The notes under the pieces were generated by a model. That model searched no databases and was not told where the DNA came from. It saw nothing but the letters and a program-made list of their open reading frames with translations. Below, piece after piece: positions 24,941 to 37,853 of a stretch of DNA of 64,000 nt. The translations under genes and the position numbers were made by a program. This DNA is from Pithys albifrons albifrons. Taxonomy: Eukaryota; Chordata; Aves; Passeriformes; Thamnophilidae. Positions within the stretch are counted from its first letter, which is position 1; each line of letters begins with the position of its first letter. The DNA lies in assembly GCF_047495875.1 (NCBI RefSeq), contig NC_092497.1, positions 73,230,463-73,294,462 on the forward strand, written 5' to 3'.

Positions 24941-25506
24941 TGTCATGCCATAGTTTAACTCCAGCTGGTGATTAAGTACCATTAAGGTACTAGATCACTC
25001 CTCACACACCCCTGTGATGGGAAGGAGAATAGGAAAGGAAAGGTAAACCTCATGAGTTGATATAAGAACAATTCAGCAATTGAAACAAACCAAACAAAAA
25101 TAATAATGACAACAACAGTAAGGATAATGTAACAGAACCTAAGAGAAACAAGTAATACACAATACATCACAACCCATTGATCAATGTCCAGCCTGTCCCT
25201 GAATATTAATCAGCCACCTTCCAGGTAACTCACCCTGTTTATATACCACATATGACAACCCATGGTATGGAATGTCCTTTTGGCCAATTCCAGTCACCTT
25301 TCTTGGCTATGTTCCTTCACAGATTTCTGTGCAGTTCCTTACTAGCAGAGTATGACACAGTGAAAAGTCTTTGACTTAAGGTAAATGCTACTTAGCAACA
25401 ACAAAAACATTAATATGTTATCAACATGCTCATACTAAATTCAAAACACAAAATTGTACCACCTACTAGGAAGAAAATGAACTCTGTCCCAGATGGCAAC
25501 AGGACA
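24941..25506 (-). mobile_element. ERVL-type solo LTR, minus strand
   Basis: On the plus strand it runs from TGTCATGCCATAGTTTAACT to ...GCAACAGGACA, about 566 bp. This is the reverse complement of the common avian ERVL LTR that opens with TGTCCTGGTTT. Shared landmarks include the GGTATGGAATGTCCTTTTGGCC segment near 25264 and the CTACTAGGAAGAAAATGAACTC segment near the 5' end of the LTR. A TATA-like TATATAAA lies on the minus strand at 25245-25238. The flanks (AAAGA and AGTGG) do not match, and no primer-binding site or polypurine tract is seen on either side. It is therefore probably a solo LTR whose duplication has decayed, or a product of recombination between elements. Confidence 0.82.
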
Positions 25507-27459
25507 AGTGGACAGTGAGACAGATTCTAGCACTGGTCTTTGAATACTGAATCAAAGCAACTGTTGCATCTCCTTCTCTATATGCACCATAATCCCTGAG
25601 CTCCAGATGCCTATATAGCAATATATTATATATATTGATGTATGTATGTATATGCACACATTATACATACATATAAATGCATACCAAAACCACTAAAAAC
25701 CCCTGGGGAATCAGAGTCCTATATAAGTGATACCTCTCACAAAGCAGGTAGAAGTTTGTAAAAATATCCAGACCAAATTAAAATTACTGAAAAGCTATTT
25801 CACTTGAATAATACATCAAGTTCTAAATACAAATTCATGTTGGTTATTCATGTGAATGCTTCCCAGGGTGAGGAAACCCTGCAAACTATGAGGTGTGCCA
25901 TTTGATTGTGGTTACCATGGCTCTTACAATTTTACTAGGCAAGGGAAAATAAAATAGTCCCCTCAGAAGACATCAAAGGAAAAGAAGTACAGAGAGCCAT
26001 GTCAGAGAATGCTAGTCTTCTAGGTGTCATGTATCTGCTTATATGGACACTTGTGTTATTCATTTACCCATATAGAGCATTCTGTGTTCATGGGCAAAAC
26101 ATGCTATGGAATGGGAATTTGTCACCCTGTCACTATTGATGAGCTGTGATTTCTGTAGGGACTGCCAATTCTGAATAGATAAATCAAATTTCTTGCCTGG
26201 AATAGAAGTCTTGTGTTCAAAGAACTGTGATCTTTTCTATCTGAGCTATGTGACGGATCTCACTGTGAAACTGTATGGGGGCCAACCTGCCACCTTCCAT
26301 GAGTGCCCAGGAAGAAGAAGCAGAATAATGTGGCATTTCAGATACTATTTCAACATCTCCTCAGCATGATTGAAAGTAATGTTGTCTCAAATCCTTCAGT
26401 ATAGAGCTTTCCACATTCATTCCAGCATTCCTTGAAAAGATTGTGATGGGTGAGAGCTTAGGCACTGTGGGAACTTGCCACAGATAAGCCTTCTGGGACT
26501 AAGAGTCTCCGTCTCTGTCTTTGGGCTTTGGTGGGCACACTTACATCTGTGTATCATGTTTTCCATTATTGCCCTGTCTTTTCTTGAGGCCAGACATTCA
26601 TTTTTATGACTGAAGAAATATCAGGCAGTTTGATTTCATTTTCTTATGGGTTTCTCCAGAACAACTATTCTATTAATCAGTATGTCTGTGGTGATCTACA
26701 GACTGCATATAAAACATATTTGCGTGTCTAATTACTTGAACTTGTTTAATAAACATCTGTCCCTTTTCTGAAACACTGGAAACAAAAAGGTATTTCCCGT
26801 GGAACACTAATGATATGGCCATGCCAGGTGCTTCCCTGTCATCAAGGTTCTCAAGAGTGCATAGCTTTTGCAATCACAAAATTATGATTGGTCTGATCTC
26901 CTGCTCAAAGCAAAACCAACTTTGAGGACAGTTCAAGTTGCTCCAGTTTACATCAGTTGCTCAGTCTAATTTGGAGTATCTCCAAGGATAATCCAGTTGC
27001 TTTGAACAACTAGTTCTGGTGTTTGACAATCCTTACTGTAACTATTGGGGTTTTTTTTGTATTCAGAATTTCTCTTGATCCAGCTTTAGCTCATGTCTTC
27101 TTATCCTTTCATTGTGAACCTCTGAGAAAATAGGCAAAGTCATCAGTTAGAAGATCTCTCCATATCCTTCTTCATTACACTGAAAGAACATAATGGATAA
27201 TGACATTCTTACTGGTCTGTACCTAAGTTTGTAAGAGATATGTGAATTCAGTGCTGACTCCTCTTCCTTGTCTCATTGTAACTACAGAAGAATGATGCTG
27301 CTGACAACTCTCGGCGAAACTGTTCACTGAAACTCAGACTGAATTTTTAGATGGAACCATGTGAGCCCTGCACCTCCTGACAAATGTCACTCTTTTGCAG
27401 TCTCTGTGTGTCTGGACATCTTTATCTGCAAATGTTATTCTGTCTGCCTATTTACTGTG
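25507..27459. other. Sequence without recognisable gene; short TATA/CATA repeat at 25618-25683
   Basis: A small TATA/TGTA/CATA-rich run lies at about 25618-25683. The remainder has short chance frames only. Confidence 0.5.
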
Positions 27460-27793
27460 TTCCATTGTGGGCTCCTCACTACAAGAGGTCAAGGTCCTGA
27501 GTGTGTGCAAGGAAGGAGAATTAAACTGGTGAATGAATGAGAGCACAAGTCTTACAGGAAGCAAGGGTTGTTTGGGCTGGAAAAAGGGGAAAGCTTGGAG
27601 AAGACCTTATTGCTATCTCTCTACCTGAAAGGAGATTGTAGCAAGGTGACAGTCTGTGTCTTCTCCTAGGTGACAAGTGATGAGATGAAAGGAAGTGGCC
27701 TCAAGTTGCATCAGGTGAGGTTTAGGCTTGATATGAGAAAAAATTTCTTCACTGAAAGGGTTGTCAAGCATTGGAGCTGGCTGCCCAGGGAAT
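27460..27793 (+). mobile_element. CR1 LINE fragment, plus strand
   Basis: A frame at 27670-27852 opens with codons for G-S-G-L-K-L-H-Q, followed by [18 protein letters not shown], the C-terminal part of CR1 ORF2. Upstream, GGGCTCCTCACTACAAGAGG and the CTTGGAGAAGACCTTATTGC region match the usual CR1 layout. The similarity stops at CTGCCCAGGGAA near 27793. The 3' untranslated part and tail are missing, which is unusual for CR1 (normally 5'-truncated) and implies a later deletion or rearrangement. Confidence 0.85.
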
Positions 27794-30700
27794 TCTATTT
27801 TATTTTAAAAAGCATAACACCTCCCCCCCTTCCTCCCTGCCCAAATATCTAGCATTCTTAATCACACAAAAAAAGCTTGAAAGTGCAACTTAATTTCACA
27901 CAGATCCAGTTCTGTGTGTTCCTAGTTCACCTCCTCAGGGAAAGATATCTCACTTTCCATAATTAATTGTCTTCTGAATTAAATGGTGATGGGAATGTGG
28001 AGTTCCATTGGCCCTCTTTCAGCTTTAAAAATTGGTAAAACTATATCATGGTTCTAAAAACATAAGAAGGAGGCTTAACAGTCACAGATGAGGTGCTCCT
28101 CACCAAGTATTCTCTTTTTTTCCCATATGGGATACCATGCAGGTAGAAACAAACAGTAAAACTCAAAGAAGGCATGGTTTATCTCACTGAGATAAACAGG
28201 TATTTTAATTACAACCTGTTTAAGGTTAGCTGGTTTGGTTTTTGGTGGGTTTTTTGGTGGTTTTTTTTTCCCTCTGGCAAAGATCTAATTGAGCATATAC
28301 AAAGATTCTACCCTTGCTGGAGTTTAGCATTCTGGTATAAAACATCTAAACTGAATTAAAATGTTTCTACTTGCATTAATTTTGCATTTAGAAATTAAAT
28401 AATTGCATATTATCTGCTGCCGATCTCCATGAGATTCACTGTAGTTGAGTGGTAGACAAAAATATTTTATAAAAGTGGTTCTCTTTTTGTCACCTACTGC
28501 AGAGAGCTCACACACTCACTTTTTGGACAGGTCATCATCTGTCCTTGTGTAAGGTTTGCTTCTCCTACAGCAGGGCTGGGGCTCAGGCAGCAAGTAGCTT
28601 CCCTCAGAAGCGGTGTCATAGTTAGCAGGGAGGCATTACATCCACTCATTTTGCACCTTTTCTACAGACAAAGGATTTGATAGCCATCAATACTGTCACT
28701 TGGTGAACTTCAAATGAGAAAAAGAGAGGAAGAAAGGCAGAGGTAGTGAAAAGACACAAGATCTTGCAGCATGAATGTCAAAGAATTAGGAAATATACAG
28801 ACAAGGAATTGTTATGTGGAGGGGGAAAATGTAATATCTGATATACTGTGAAAATGAAAGCCTTCCAGTAACCTGAAAAACAAACTAAGATGAATAGTAC
28901 ACAGACAACTTTCTAGCTTTCCTGCTTTGTCCATCTCTTCCTATGTGTTTATGTGTCAGAGGTAAAAAGGAATTTCTGAACAGACCTGTCAGAGAAAGCA
29001 GGAATCTTCCCATTTCCTTAGGGACAATTTAACTCTTCTTAAACTTCCAGAATTCCAAAGTGGCTTCTAAGAGTATCCTTGAAGTTCTGCAACTTGTACT
29101 AAGCAAAAATTAAAATTGACACAATTACAGGACACAGATTGAGATACTTCAATAGCTTCAGTTGCCCATAAGGACAAGTAAAAACACAAGCCTTTTGCAG
29201 AAAACACCCTTTCTTTTGATTGAATGCCTTTTGAAATTGCCCTCATTATGGTGCAAGGTAACCTGCAATGCAGTTACCTCTCAAAGTGACCCTGTTAGAG
29301 ATTGCCACTTGTGGGAAAATCCATTCAAAAGTGGAGGCTGGATTAAATTGTCTTGTAGGTCAAATGCTACTAGTTAGAGAAATGAAGAGAGGTGCTTCAG
29401 CCCAACGATTCTGTGGGAAGTTAAACAACAATAACAAATTCCATGAATACAAATGCACAAAGAACAGAGAAATGAAAAACTGCCAGAGGCAGGTGAGAAA
29501 GATCTTTAAAGCTTCATCCTTCCAGGCTCCACTGAGCAGAAGCAGCTGTTCAGTCCTGGAATAATGATGAGATCTCAGAAAATAAATATGCCATGTGGTC
29601 TGGAAACACCTAGATGGAGACATTTACAAAGTTGCTTTTTTTCTGTGGTGCCCTTAGATTATCTCACTGTTGTCACGGTTGTCCTGCAGCCTACAAGTAC
29701 AGCTTTTGAGTCACCTGTCAACAGTGAAGTCTGACTAGTACAGCAAGAAGCATCCAGAAGATGCCCTCCTCCCTCTGATTTGTCAAAGCCCAGTGAAAAA
29801 GTGAGCTCAGTTTACTGGCAAGAAAAAAAAATAGATGGAGAAAATGCAAGGCTCTAACATTATCACTGTAATCACTTATGAATGGACAGCCTTTTTGGTG
29901 TGTCTCCACACTCTAGAGAGATCAATAAGTTCAACAATCAGCTTTCCCTGAAACACATGGCAGTAATCCTCACTGACCTATGACGAGGAGAAGGCACAGC
30001 ACAAAAGCTATTTGCAGTAGTCAGATGTCAGGGTAGGGAGATGTACTGGTTTGAAATTGTTTTCTGGTGTTTCCTGTGACGACTTTCTGCTTATAGATTT
30101 TCATTTCAGAGTGCAGGGCCCAATCAGTCAGCTGTGTGCTTTTCCTTTTTGCTGAACAGTATTTTCGAGTCAACACTCACTGTAGGTTACAGAGTGAAAA
30201 AAAATAGTATGCTGCAGGTTATTTACAGATGGCTGTTGAGCCAATTTAATCACAGACCTCTGTAACTTCCTCATCATTTCCCTTGATGAAAACATCACAG
30301 ACTTAAATTTTGTAAAGAAGAGAGGAAATAGACATAATCCATGTATAACAGTAAAAGCTATTCTGTGATAGAAAGAGGCACTGTATTTGGGCCAATACAT
30401 TAGACCAACTTTTGCACTGTAGCTGAAACTTAATGGCCATTAAAATTGCCCTAGCATTTCCCTGAGAAGGTAACGGCTTCTCAAAGAACCTTTCACTTTT
30501 AGATGTATTTAGAAAACAGGATATACCATAATAAGCTTGCTTAGTTGCCTCCTTATGAATTCTTTTCATATAATAAGAATTTGAAGAACAGCAATATGTA
30601 TCTTGGAGTTCAGTGATAGTGCCAGTTTACTTGTGTATGTCAAGGATCATAAGGAGGTTTCCAATCACAATATTCAATTATCTGTGAGGTTCGGTTTACC

Positions 30701-33700
30701 TCCTCTACTTTTGGACCTGAATTTACCTTTAGGTTTGGATAAGAAGTATCGGTTCTTCCATCCAAAATAATCTCTTTCTAGTGAACAGAGGTGAATTAAT
30801 AATGACCAGAAAATCTGGAAAATAAATGTTATATGGTTGAAGGACAACCGCTGCAGATTGCAGATTCTGCTGGACAAGGCCCTAGTGCATATGTGGATCT
30901 TTGTCAGTTCACAGGTGTAATAAAGCACATTAATAATTGGAATCCTGTTCCTTCTTAATTTTTTAATTATCTTGTAATGTTTATGAGAGCTTTCTCCCCT
31001 TTCAGCTCATGAATACTGAAAAATGCCATCACAAACCACTTCTTTTCAGATAATTTGGTCATTGTGAGTTGAAGTTTTCACTGTGTTACTATTAAAGCTT
31101 AATGTAGCTGCCAGAAGTATAGAGGGGGTTTTTTTGTCTGATGTTAAAATAAGGTCATCTATCAGTCTGGCATCTTATGTGAAAAACAAAACCTAACCCG
31201 TAAAACCACATATAGCTTCCTAAGTGTCAGCTATGTGGGTTATTATGACTAATTTCAAAAAAGATCTTCTGATGTCCAGTGTGACTCATTGAGGTTTTAG
31301 GAGAATGGTGAATGAAAATTTATACCTAGTGTGAGTCTGTAAGAATAATTGTGGAGTAAAAGTGTCTTCTCCCAGTCAATTATAATAGATTAGAAATTTA
31401 TATTGGTTTAAGCATCCACTGGATTTCCTTTTGACATGATTTTGATATTTGTTTTGGTGTGATAGGTCTCTGGCCTATACTTCACAAGTATTCTTGCCTT
31501 TTCTCTGAAAAGTCCAGCTATGTTATTTCTACAGACCACTTCTGCAGCACTTAAACAGTCCAGTCTCTCTACATCTAAATAAAAGAAAGAAACCAAGAAA
31601 TGAAGAAGCTATGATTTAAAAAATGTTTTTTTGTTCTTTGTTATCACTTCTTTATAGTTTTTTTCCCTGTCTAATTTTGTCTACTACAAAGAATTTTAGG
31701 TAGTAGTAGGAGACCATGTCCATCAGAAAACAGATAAAAGTGACCAGGCTCTGAAGTGGCTTAGTGTACGTCTGTGAGTAGTAACTTGTATTTTAGCATG
31801 TTGACAGCTACTGCGCTTGGCACATCGCACCATGATTTTCCACTTATCTAGGACAACAGGCTCAACCTGGCAAAATTCTTCCTGGTGTTACCCTTATAAA
31901 CCTCTGATTTGCATGAAGTGTTATAGGGGAATCTCTTTGGCCTGCATGATTTTGAGCTTCTCCTTTTTCATTTTTTGCCACATATTTCAGTGAGCATACT
32001 CCTGTCTGTATGGGACTCCTTCATGACAGAACTGTCTGCCCTGAATAGAATATGATTGTACATGTGAGATGATGAAGAACCCCATTAGTGATGGGGCATA
32101 TGAAATGCTTACCTCAATTCAGCCACCGTTTGGGATAGTGGAGTCTCATACAGGCGTGGGACGAGCAAAGGCCCTTATAGAAGGAAGGTTTTCTCAAAGA
32201 AAGCATCTGAAGCCAAAGAAATAATTGATGTTACTTACAATTACGGGGACAATGTAGGTGCTTTAATTGGACTGCTGCGTTCAACTGGCTTTTAATAACA
32301 CTCTCCCTGTGAAGATGAGCAGATTTGAACCAAAATAAACACTGAAGAGTAACAGTCTAATGCATGCAGATTTAACAGATCCCCAATACCTGGAGGAAGG
32401 AAGTCTCCAGCTGAAGCTAAGAGAGACATTCACTGCGGCACACAAATGAGACCAGTCAGAGTCCTTTAACGACGCTGACTTTTCTAGCTGTAAACAAATT
32501 GCTGTGTGTCATTGAAGTGAGGCATCAGAAGGCAGAGTGGTAGGGTAGCAAGCTGTCCTGTGGAGACATGGCAGTAACTCCTCTTTGAAAGCCTGGTATT
32601 GGACTGAAGAAAGTTACAAGAGGAGATTCTCAGGAGCTCTTTGGCTTCGTGTACACTGTAACTTTTGGCAGGTAGCCAGGTACTCTCCATATCTGTCTTG
32701 CTGTTACTTATAAAGTGGGACTTGAGTTAAGAACACTGAAAATCCACAAGAAGTCCTTTGCTGAAGTGCTGTTTCCTTACTAGAGTGAGTAGACAAAAGT
32801 GTAAGTTATAATCTGGGTAACTTTTGACATGCTGCTGCAGTCTGTATAAAGACAAGTTGTGGCAGTCTTCTGTGGTAGGTAGGAGGACAAACTGAGGGAT
32901 GCTTTGCACATGATCAGAAGGGCGGTGTTTTGTGTATAGATTAGAACTCAGCTTAGGTAGTCAGGTTTTCATCCAGAAGAAGTAAATGATAATTTTTTGT
33001 AACAAGCAGACCATAGCTTTTCTAACAAGGGCTTAAAAGAAATATGAAAATGTGAAAAAAATAAAAAGGGAGTTTTCTCATTTTTAGAATTTTTGTATTG
33101 CTAAAAAGCAATGTCTGTAGCTCTGTTTCAGAAGCGCCCCTCAGAAATTAAATGTTATGCCACAGTTTCTGGATTTCTCTCTGACAAGCATTTTTCCCTT
33201 CCCACTTCACAATGGTTTAGGGAGCTTGAACATTGGTGGAAAAGCTAGCATGGGGTAGAAGAACAATTCTAGCACTACTCTGAAACGTTAGCCTCGGCTG
33301 TGGAATCACTGAGGACTCCCTACAAGGATGATGTAGATATTACTGCAGTCTTCTGCTGCCACACATTCGCCAATGCCAGGAGGTATTTCTTCTGTCTCAG
33401 GAAATGTATGCAAATTCATTGAGTTAATTACTTAGTGGTATTCCTACAGATGAAATAGTGAGTTACGAAGGGTTGTGCTCTGTCTTGACCATCTGGGAAC
33501 TCTCTGAGGTCATAGTTGTCATTCTACCACAGGAGAACAGAAATGAAGCAAGTGTTGAGCATCCCTCCAGCAGACAAAAGATTGAAAGGAAAGATTGAAT
33601 CTGCTTTTGAATTGCTTTTCAGAGTCTCTGAAAAGTCTTGCATGTACCATGCACTTTATAAAATACACATGAGAACAGGCTGCAACACAAATTGGTCTGT

Positions 33701-36700
33701 TACAAGAATCTGCTAGGAAAAACATGCTGCCTTACATGTGCTGCTCTGTTCTTGCAGTCCCACTCTGATCCAGAGCATTTAGATATTTGTAGGTTTGTGT
33801 TACTCATTCTCTGGATACGTAACAGGATACACTACTATGAATTAATGTTTTTAATGTTTCCTTTTCCTTTTCTGAAGTTATAACTTGAACTCATACAGAT
33901 GTTGGAGGCAGAATGGTGTTTTTTTGTTTGTTTGTTTTTCTTGCCAGCAGTGCCTGTGTAAGAAAACTGTATTTACTGTAATTTGTAAACAACAAAAGGT
34001 TCATCTCACTAGCTAAAATGGAACAAGCACATTATTATTTTAGTAGACCTAACTGTTATTAGAATAGTAGGATGAAAATTTTTTTGCTTGTGTTATTTTA
34101 AAAGTTAGGGTATCTATAAATATGCAGTTTAACTTTTTGTCTTTTTATTCAGTGGCAGATTTTGTGGTGGTCTAAGTTAACATCCTCCTTGGAATTTTGT
34201 ATTTTTGTATACCACTACTGATTGCTCTTTAACTCATTGATTGTACTTGAGTATTTATGCATTAAAATTTCACTAGGAGTCATATCACTCTTGTGTGAGC
34301 CTATTAAAGTATAGCACTGGGGTTACTGTATAGTACGTAAAATCAAAATTAATCTCAAAATATGTCTGAGTAAATGGAGAAATATGTCAGCTCCATAAAG
34401 GTGATTTTGGAATATTTTCATTAAAACATAATCTAAGTTATTTTTAGACAGTATTATATCCTGCTGGTTTCCATTAACTCCAAAATTAATATGCCCACAT
34501 TAATTTATTTGCCTGTCTTTCAATCACTCTGTCACCCCACTAAATAAAATAGGGCATGTTCTCTTTTTTAGTCCCATGTACAATTGCATGGCAATGTTTA
34601 CACCAGTATGGGTGCATCCTTAACATTTCCTCTGAGAACAAGTTGGTCTCACCTGCACTGCTATTTGAAGCAATCCTTGCTTCATGCTGCCACACAGCCA
34701 CACCTGAAAGTTATTTGGGAAGTGAATGTTGGTGAGACTACAGGGAGGTGCCAACCATTAGATAGTATGGATAAATTTTCTTCTTTTGCAACAGCCTAAG
34801 GACACAGATTGGATTATTGGCTCTGTTGCTGACTTTGGTTTAGTCCTGTCTCTCCAGTGTTAAAAGAAGTTGAGATTCAAGCACATTTTCTGTGCAAGCT
34901 GGCACAGAAAACCATCTGTTTTTCTTCTTAAAAGAAAACCATGAACCTGATTTCCAAGTTCCAAGTAGTGTTTTACATCCACTTTGCAGTGTAGCAGAAA
35001 CAGGAATCAGCTGATATGTGGTACATTTATACAATTAGGTTTACATTTGGTTTATATTTCTTTCTTCTGTTGTTATCTTTTCATGCATAGTAATTATTTT
35101 CTGGGTCATGACATTTGGTGAAAATTGAGTGTTACAGGTTAGACAGGGAAAAAAGGTGAATTAAAATTCTTTCAGACAAGCTTATAGTACTTACTGTTGC
35201 TAAGTAGCACTTATTCTACGTCAAGGATTTTTCAGTCATATGTTCTGCCAGTGAGCAAGTGCACAAAAAATTTAGAGGGAGCATAACAGGAAAGGTGACC
35301 TGAACTGGCCAGTGGGATATTCCACACCACAGAACTTCATGTACAGAAAATAAATTATGGAGAGTTATCTGGAAGGTGCCTGATAGAGGTTCAGGTTTGG
35401 GGTTTGGCATTGGTCGGTTGGTGATGGGCAATTGTACTGTGCATCACTTGTTTTACTTGAATTTTACCTTTTTTGTTTGTTCATTTTTTCTCCTCAAATT
35501 TTCTATTATTAGTGTTATATTTTAGTGTGTTTTAATTACTAATTTTTTTCTTATCTTAACCTAAGAGTTTTACTTTTGATTCTCTTCCTTTTCCTTCCAG
35601 TGTGGGTGTGGAACAATGCTAAGTGGGTGTGGTGCTAAGTTGCCAGTTGGTCTTAAATAAGGTAACCCAAATGAGAAAAATAGACTTTAGGGGAAAAAAA
35701 ACCAAAACCCCAGACCTTTTCAGGAAGGGGTTTTAAGATTGATACTAGAAGTCAGCTGGCCAATTTGTACACATCTACACAAGTTCATTTAAATCTTTTG
35801 AATATTTTCCCGTGAATTTGCAATTTGTGAAGGTCTAGAGCTAAAAATATGTGAAGTTTATCATGTTATGAGCCATCTGTCTTTGGAATGAATGTCCATG
35901 AACAAGAGGTTGCAGTTGCTTATTTATTTCATTAGTAGAAAGAAAGAAATGGAACCATCTAATCCATTTAAGAATTCTCCACTGGTACAGAGCCATGTGT
36001 TATACCAAAAACCTGATCTCAATTACTGATGTTGATATTCATTCTTAGGAATGAGTGTTTTAAGGATGAAGAACAAATGGCTGTTTTGTGAAGGAGATAA
36101 AATGTTTTCAAGGATTAATAATTATCATAGGCATGTAAGAGGAATAGTAGCAATATTTCGTTGATCTGTGGAATGAAGTCTTCTGATACTAGCATGGTTA
36201 GAGTAACTGGACAAAATACTGTAAAAATTATTTCTCTTCTTTTATCACCAGCTGTTTATGGGGTCAACAGTGTGAACCATCCTTTTAGCACTATTACTCT
36301 TTGATGTACCGAATCTTGAACACAATGCATCTAGAAATAGAATTTCAACACAAAACCCCTTTGATTTACTATAGCCAGAATGTCATTTTCACAAGTATTC
36401 CACTCTTGTGAATGCACAAAGAGTACATATTTTTACTTGCAAATTTCTTCAGCAATGTACCCAAATTTTATATGTGTGAACATCCCCCCCGTCATGTTTT
36501 GCTGCTCATTCTGTTGTTATACACTTAACAAAGAAAGAGATTTCGAATTACAAATCTTTTAGGTGAGCTGAGAGAAATCAACTCTAAATGCAACTTGGAA
36601 TACAAGTTAGAGGAACCACACCTAAAAGTTATAATAAAAGCTTCAAGTAGAATTCTGAGAAGGAGTATTTTCAATGAATTTCACAGACTAAATGAATCAT

Positions 36701-37654
36701 GCAGCACACACCTGCCTCTCAGGATTAATTCTCTTGTTACAGTGAGCTTGGAAAATTGTTATTTCTTGACCTAAAAGGAGTTCAAAACACTTTAACTGGA
36801 AATCTATTCACTTTAAAGTATTTAGCACTGTTCATATTTTTCTAGATGTAAGCGAGGATGAGTTTCAACTGGTACTTTATGTAGCAGTTGTGGGAAGCCC
36901 ATCATACACAAAAAGAAATGTGAATGAATGTTTAAAAATACAGGTAATTTCATTATTTTTCTTCTAAAATGTTACCTGAAAGAGGAGCTGGAAAGTACAG
37001 ATGTGCTTTGTATTTTGTGCTGGTGTGCACGACTGCTCTACATTCTGAATGAAAGTGATAAATAAACTGTTTGCTATTTTAACCTTGTTCTTTAAATAAA
37101 CTTGATACTCAACATCATCAAACACTATTGCATGCTGCAAAAGATAGAGGATCTTTGTTCTTATGTATCATTTCAGTCGAAAACATTTGTGGATCATGAC
37201 AATTCTTGCTTTAAGTGATATGTCCCAGACTCAGAATAAAGACTGGAGGAAACTGATAAAAATTTTTGATGAGTCCTTTGCCTGAGGCAGAGACACTGAA
37301 CTTACAGCATTCTCAACAAATGTTTGCTAACCTTAACCTGCACTGATTAAAGTGACCGTTTCTGTAGTGGCATTATTGACAGAATTATTCAAAGGTGTAT
37401 GGAGAAAATTATCTCTCACAAGTAGATGCAGAATGTGGACCACATAAATCCTCTGCAATAATGTATTTTACTAAAAAAGGTGAAACAGAAACTCAATTCC
37501 ACCCACATTTTTATTCATTTGCAAAAAGAAGTATGGATTGTTATTTTATGGGGAGGGTAAAGGTAATGGGAAAAGTCCTGAAATACAAGTTTTTTTCATG
37601 TCATGAACACTCCTAATGCTCCCATGGCTATATTTACAGAAAGAAGCATCTTAG
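27794..37654. other. Long single-copy-looking stretch without recognisable gene
   Basis: About 9.9 kb with no LINE, LTR or exon that I recognise. Minor features are a T/G-rich run (28222-28270) and a (GTTT)n run near 33921-33940. Open frames stay under 100 codons. The region 32090-32500 looks less AT-rich than its surroundings and has several CpG dinucleotides, but no coding pattern. Confidence 0.5.
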
Positions 37655-37853
37655 TCCAATAAGAAAGGATCAAAATTGGAATAGGTTTCTCAGAGAAGCT
37701 ATGGAGTCTGTGTTTTTGGAGATTTTCAAGACTTGACTTGGACAGGGCAAAGGTCTGATAAGCCTGGTCTTAATTCATTCCTGAATCTGGTCTGGAGGCT
37801 GAATTTAAAGACACATACCCCCACCCTCCCCCGCCTTCCCATCTGTGTGATTA
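37655..37853 (+). mobile_element. CR1 LINE 3' fragment (divergent), plus strand
   Basis: The segment ATTGGAATAGGTTTCTCAGAG, then TGGAGTCTGTGTTTTTGGAGATTTTCAAGAC, follows the CR1 line 'wnrlpre...v-d-s-p-s-l-e-t-f-k' at the nucleotide level. A C-rich insert interrupts it at 37818-37840, and it ends with CTTCCCATCTGTGTGATT in place of the usual CCTTCCAACC...TCTGTGATT. It is an old copy with no open frame left. Confidence 0.68.
37818..37840 (-). other. G-quadruplex-type tract, minus strand
   Basis: C runs on the plus strand at 37818-37822, 37824-37826, 37828-37832 and 37838-37840, with loops of 1, 1 and 5 bases. The minus strand meets the four-run G4 pattern. It lies inside the 3' part of a decayed CR1. 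Confidence 0.7.

Noticed and set aside
30042..30200. TGTACTGGTTTGAAATTG, LTR-like start
   Set aside because: No promoter landmarks, end or flanking duplication could be seen. A single short match is not enough.
31695..31715. GGTAGTAGTAGGAG, reminiscent of a let-7 seed
   Set aside because: It does not match the let-7 mature sequence and no hairpin arm is present.
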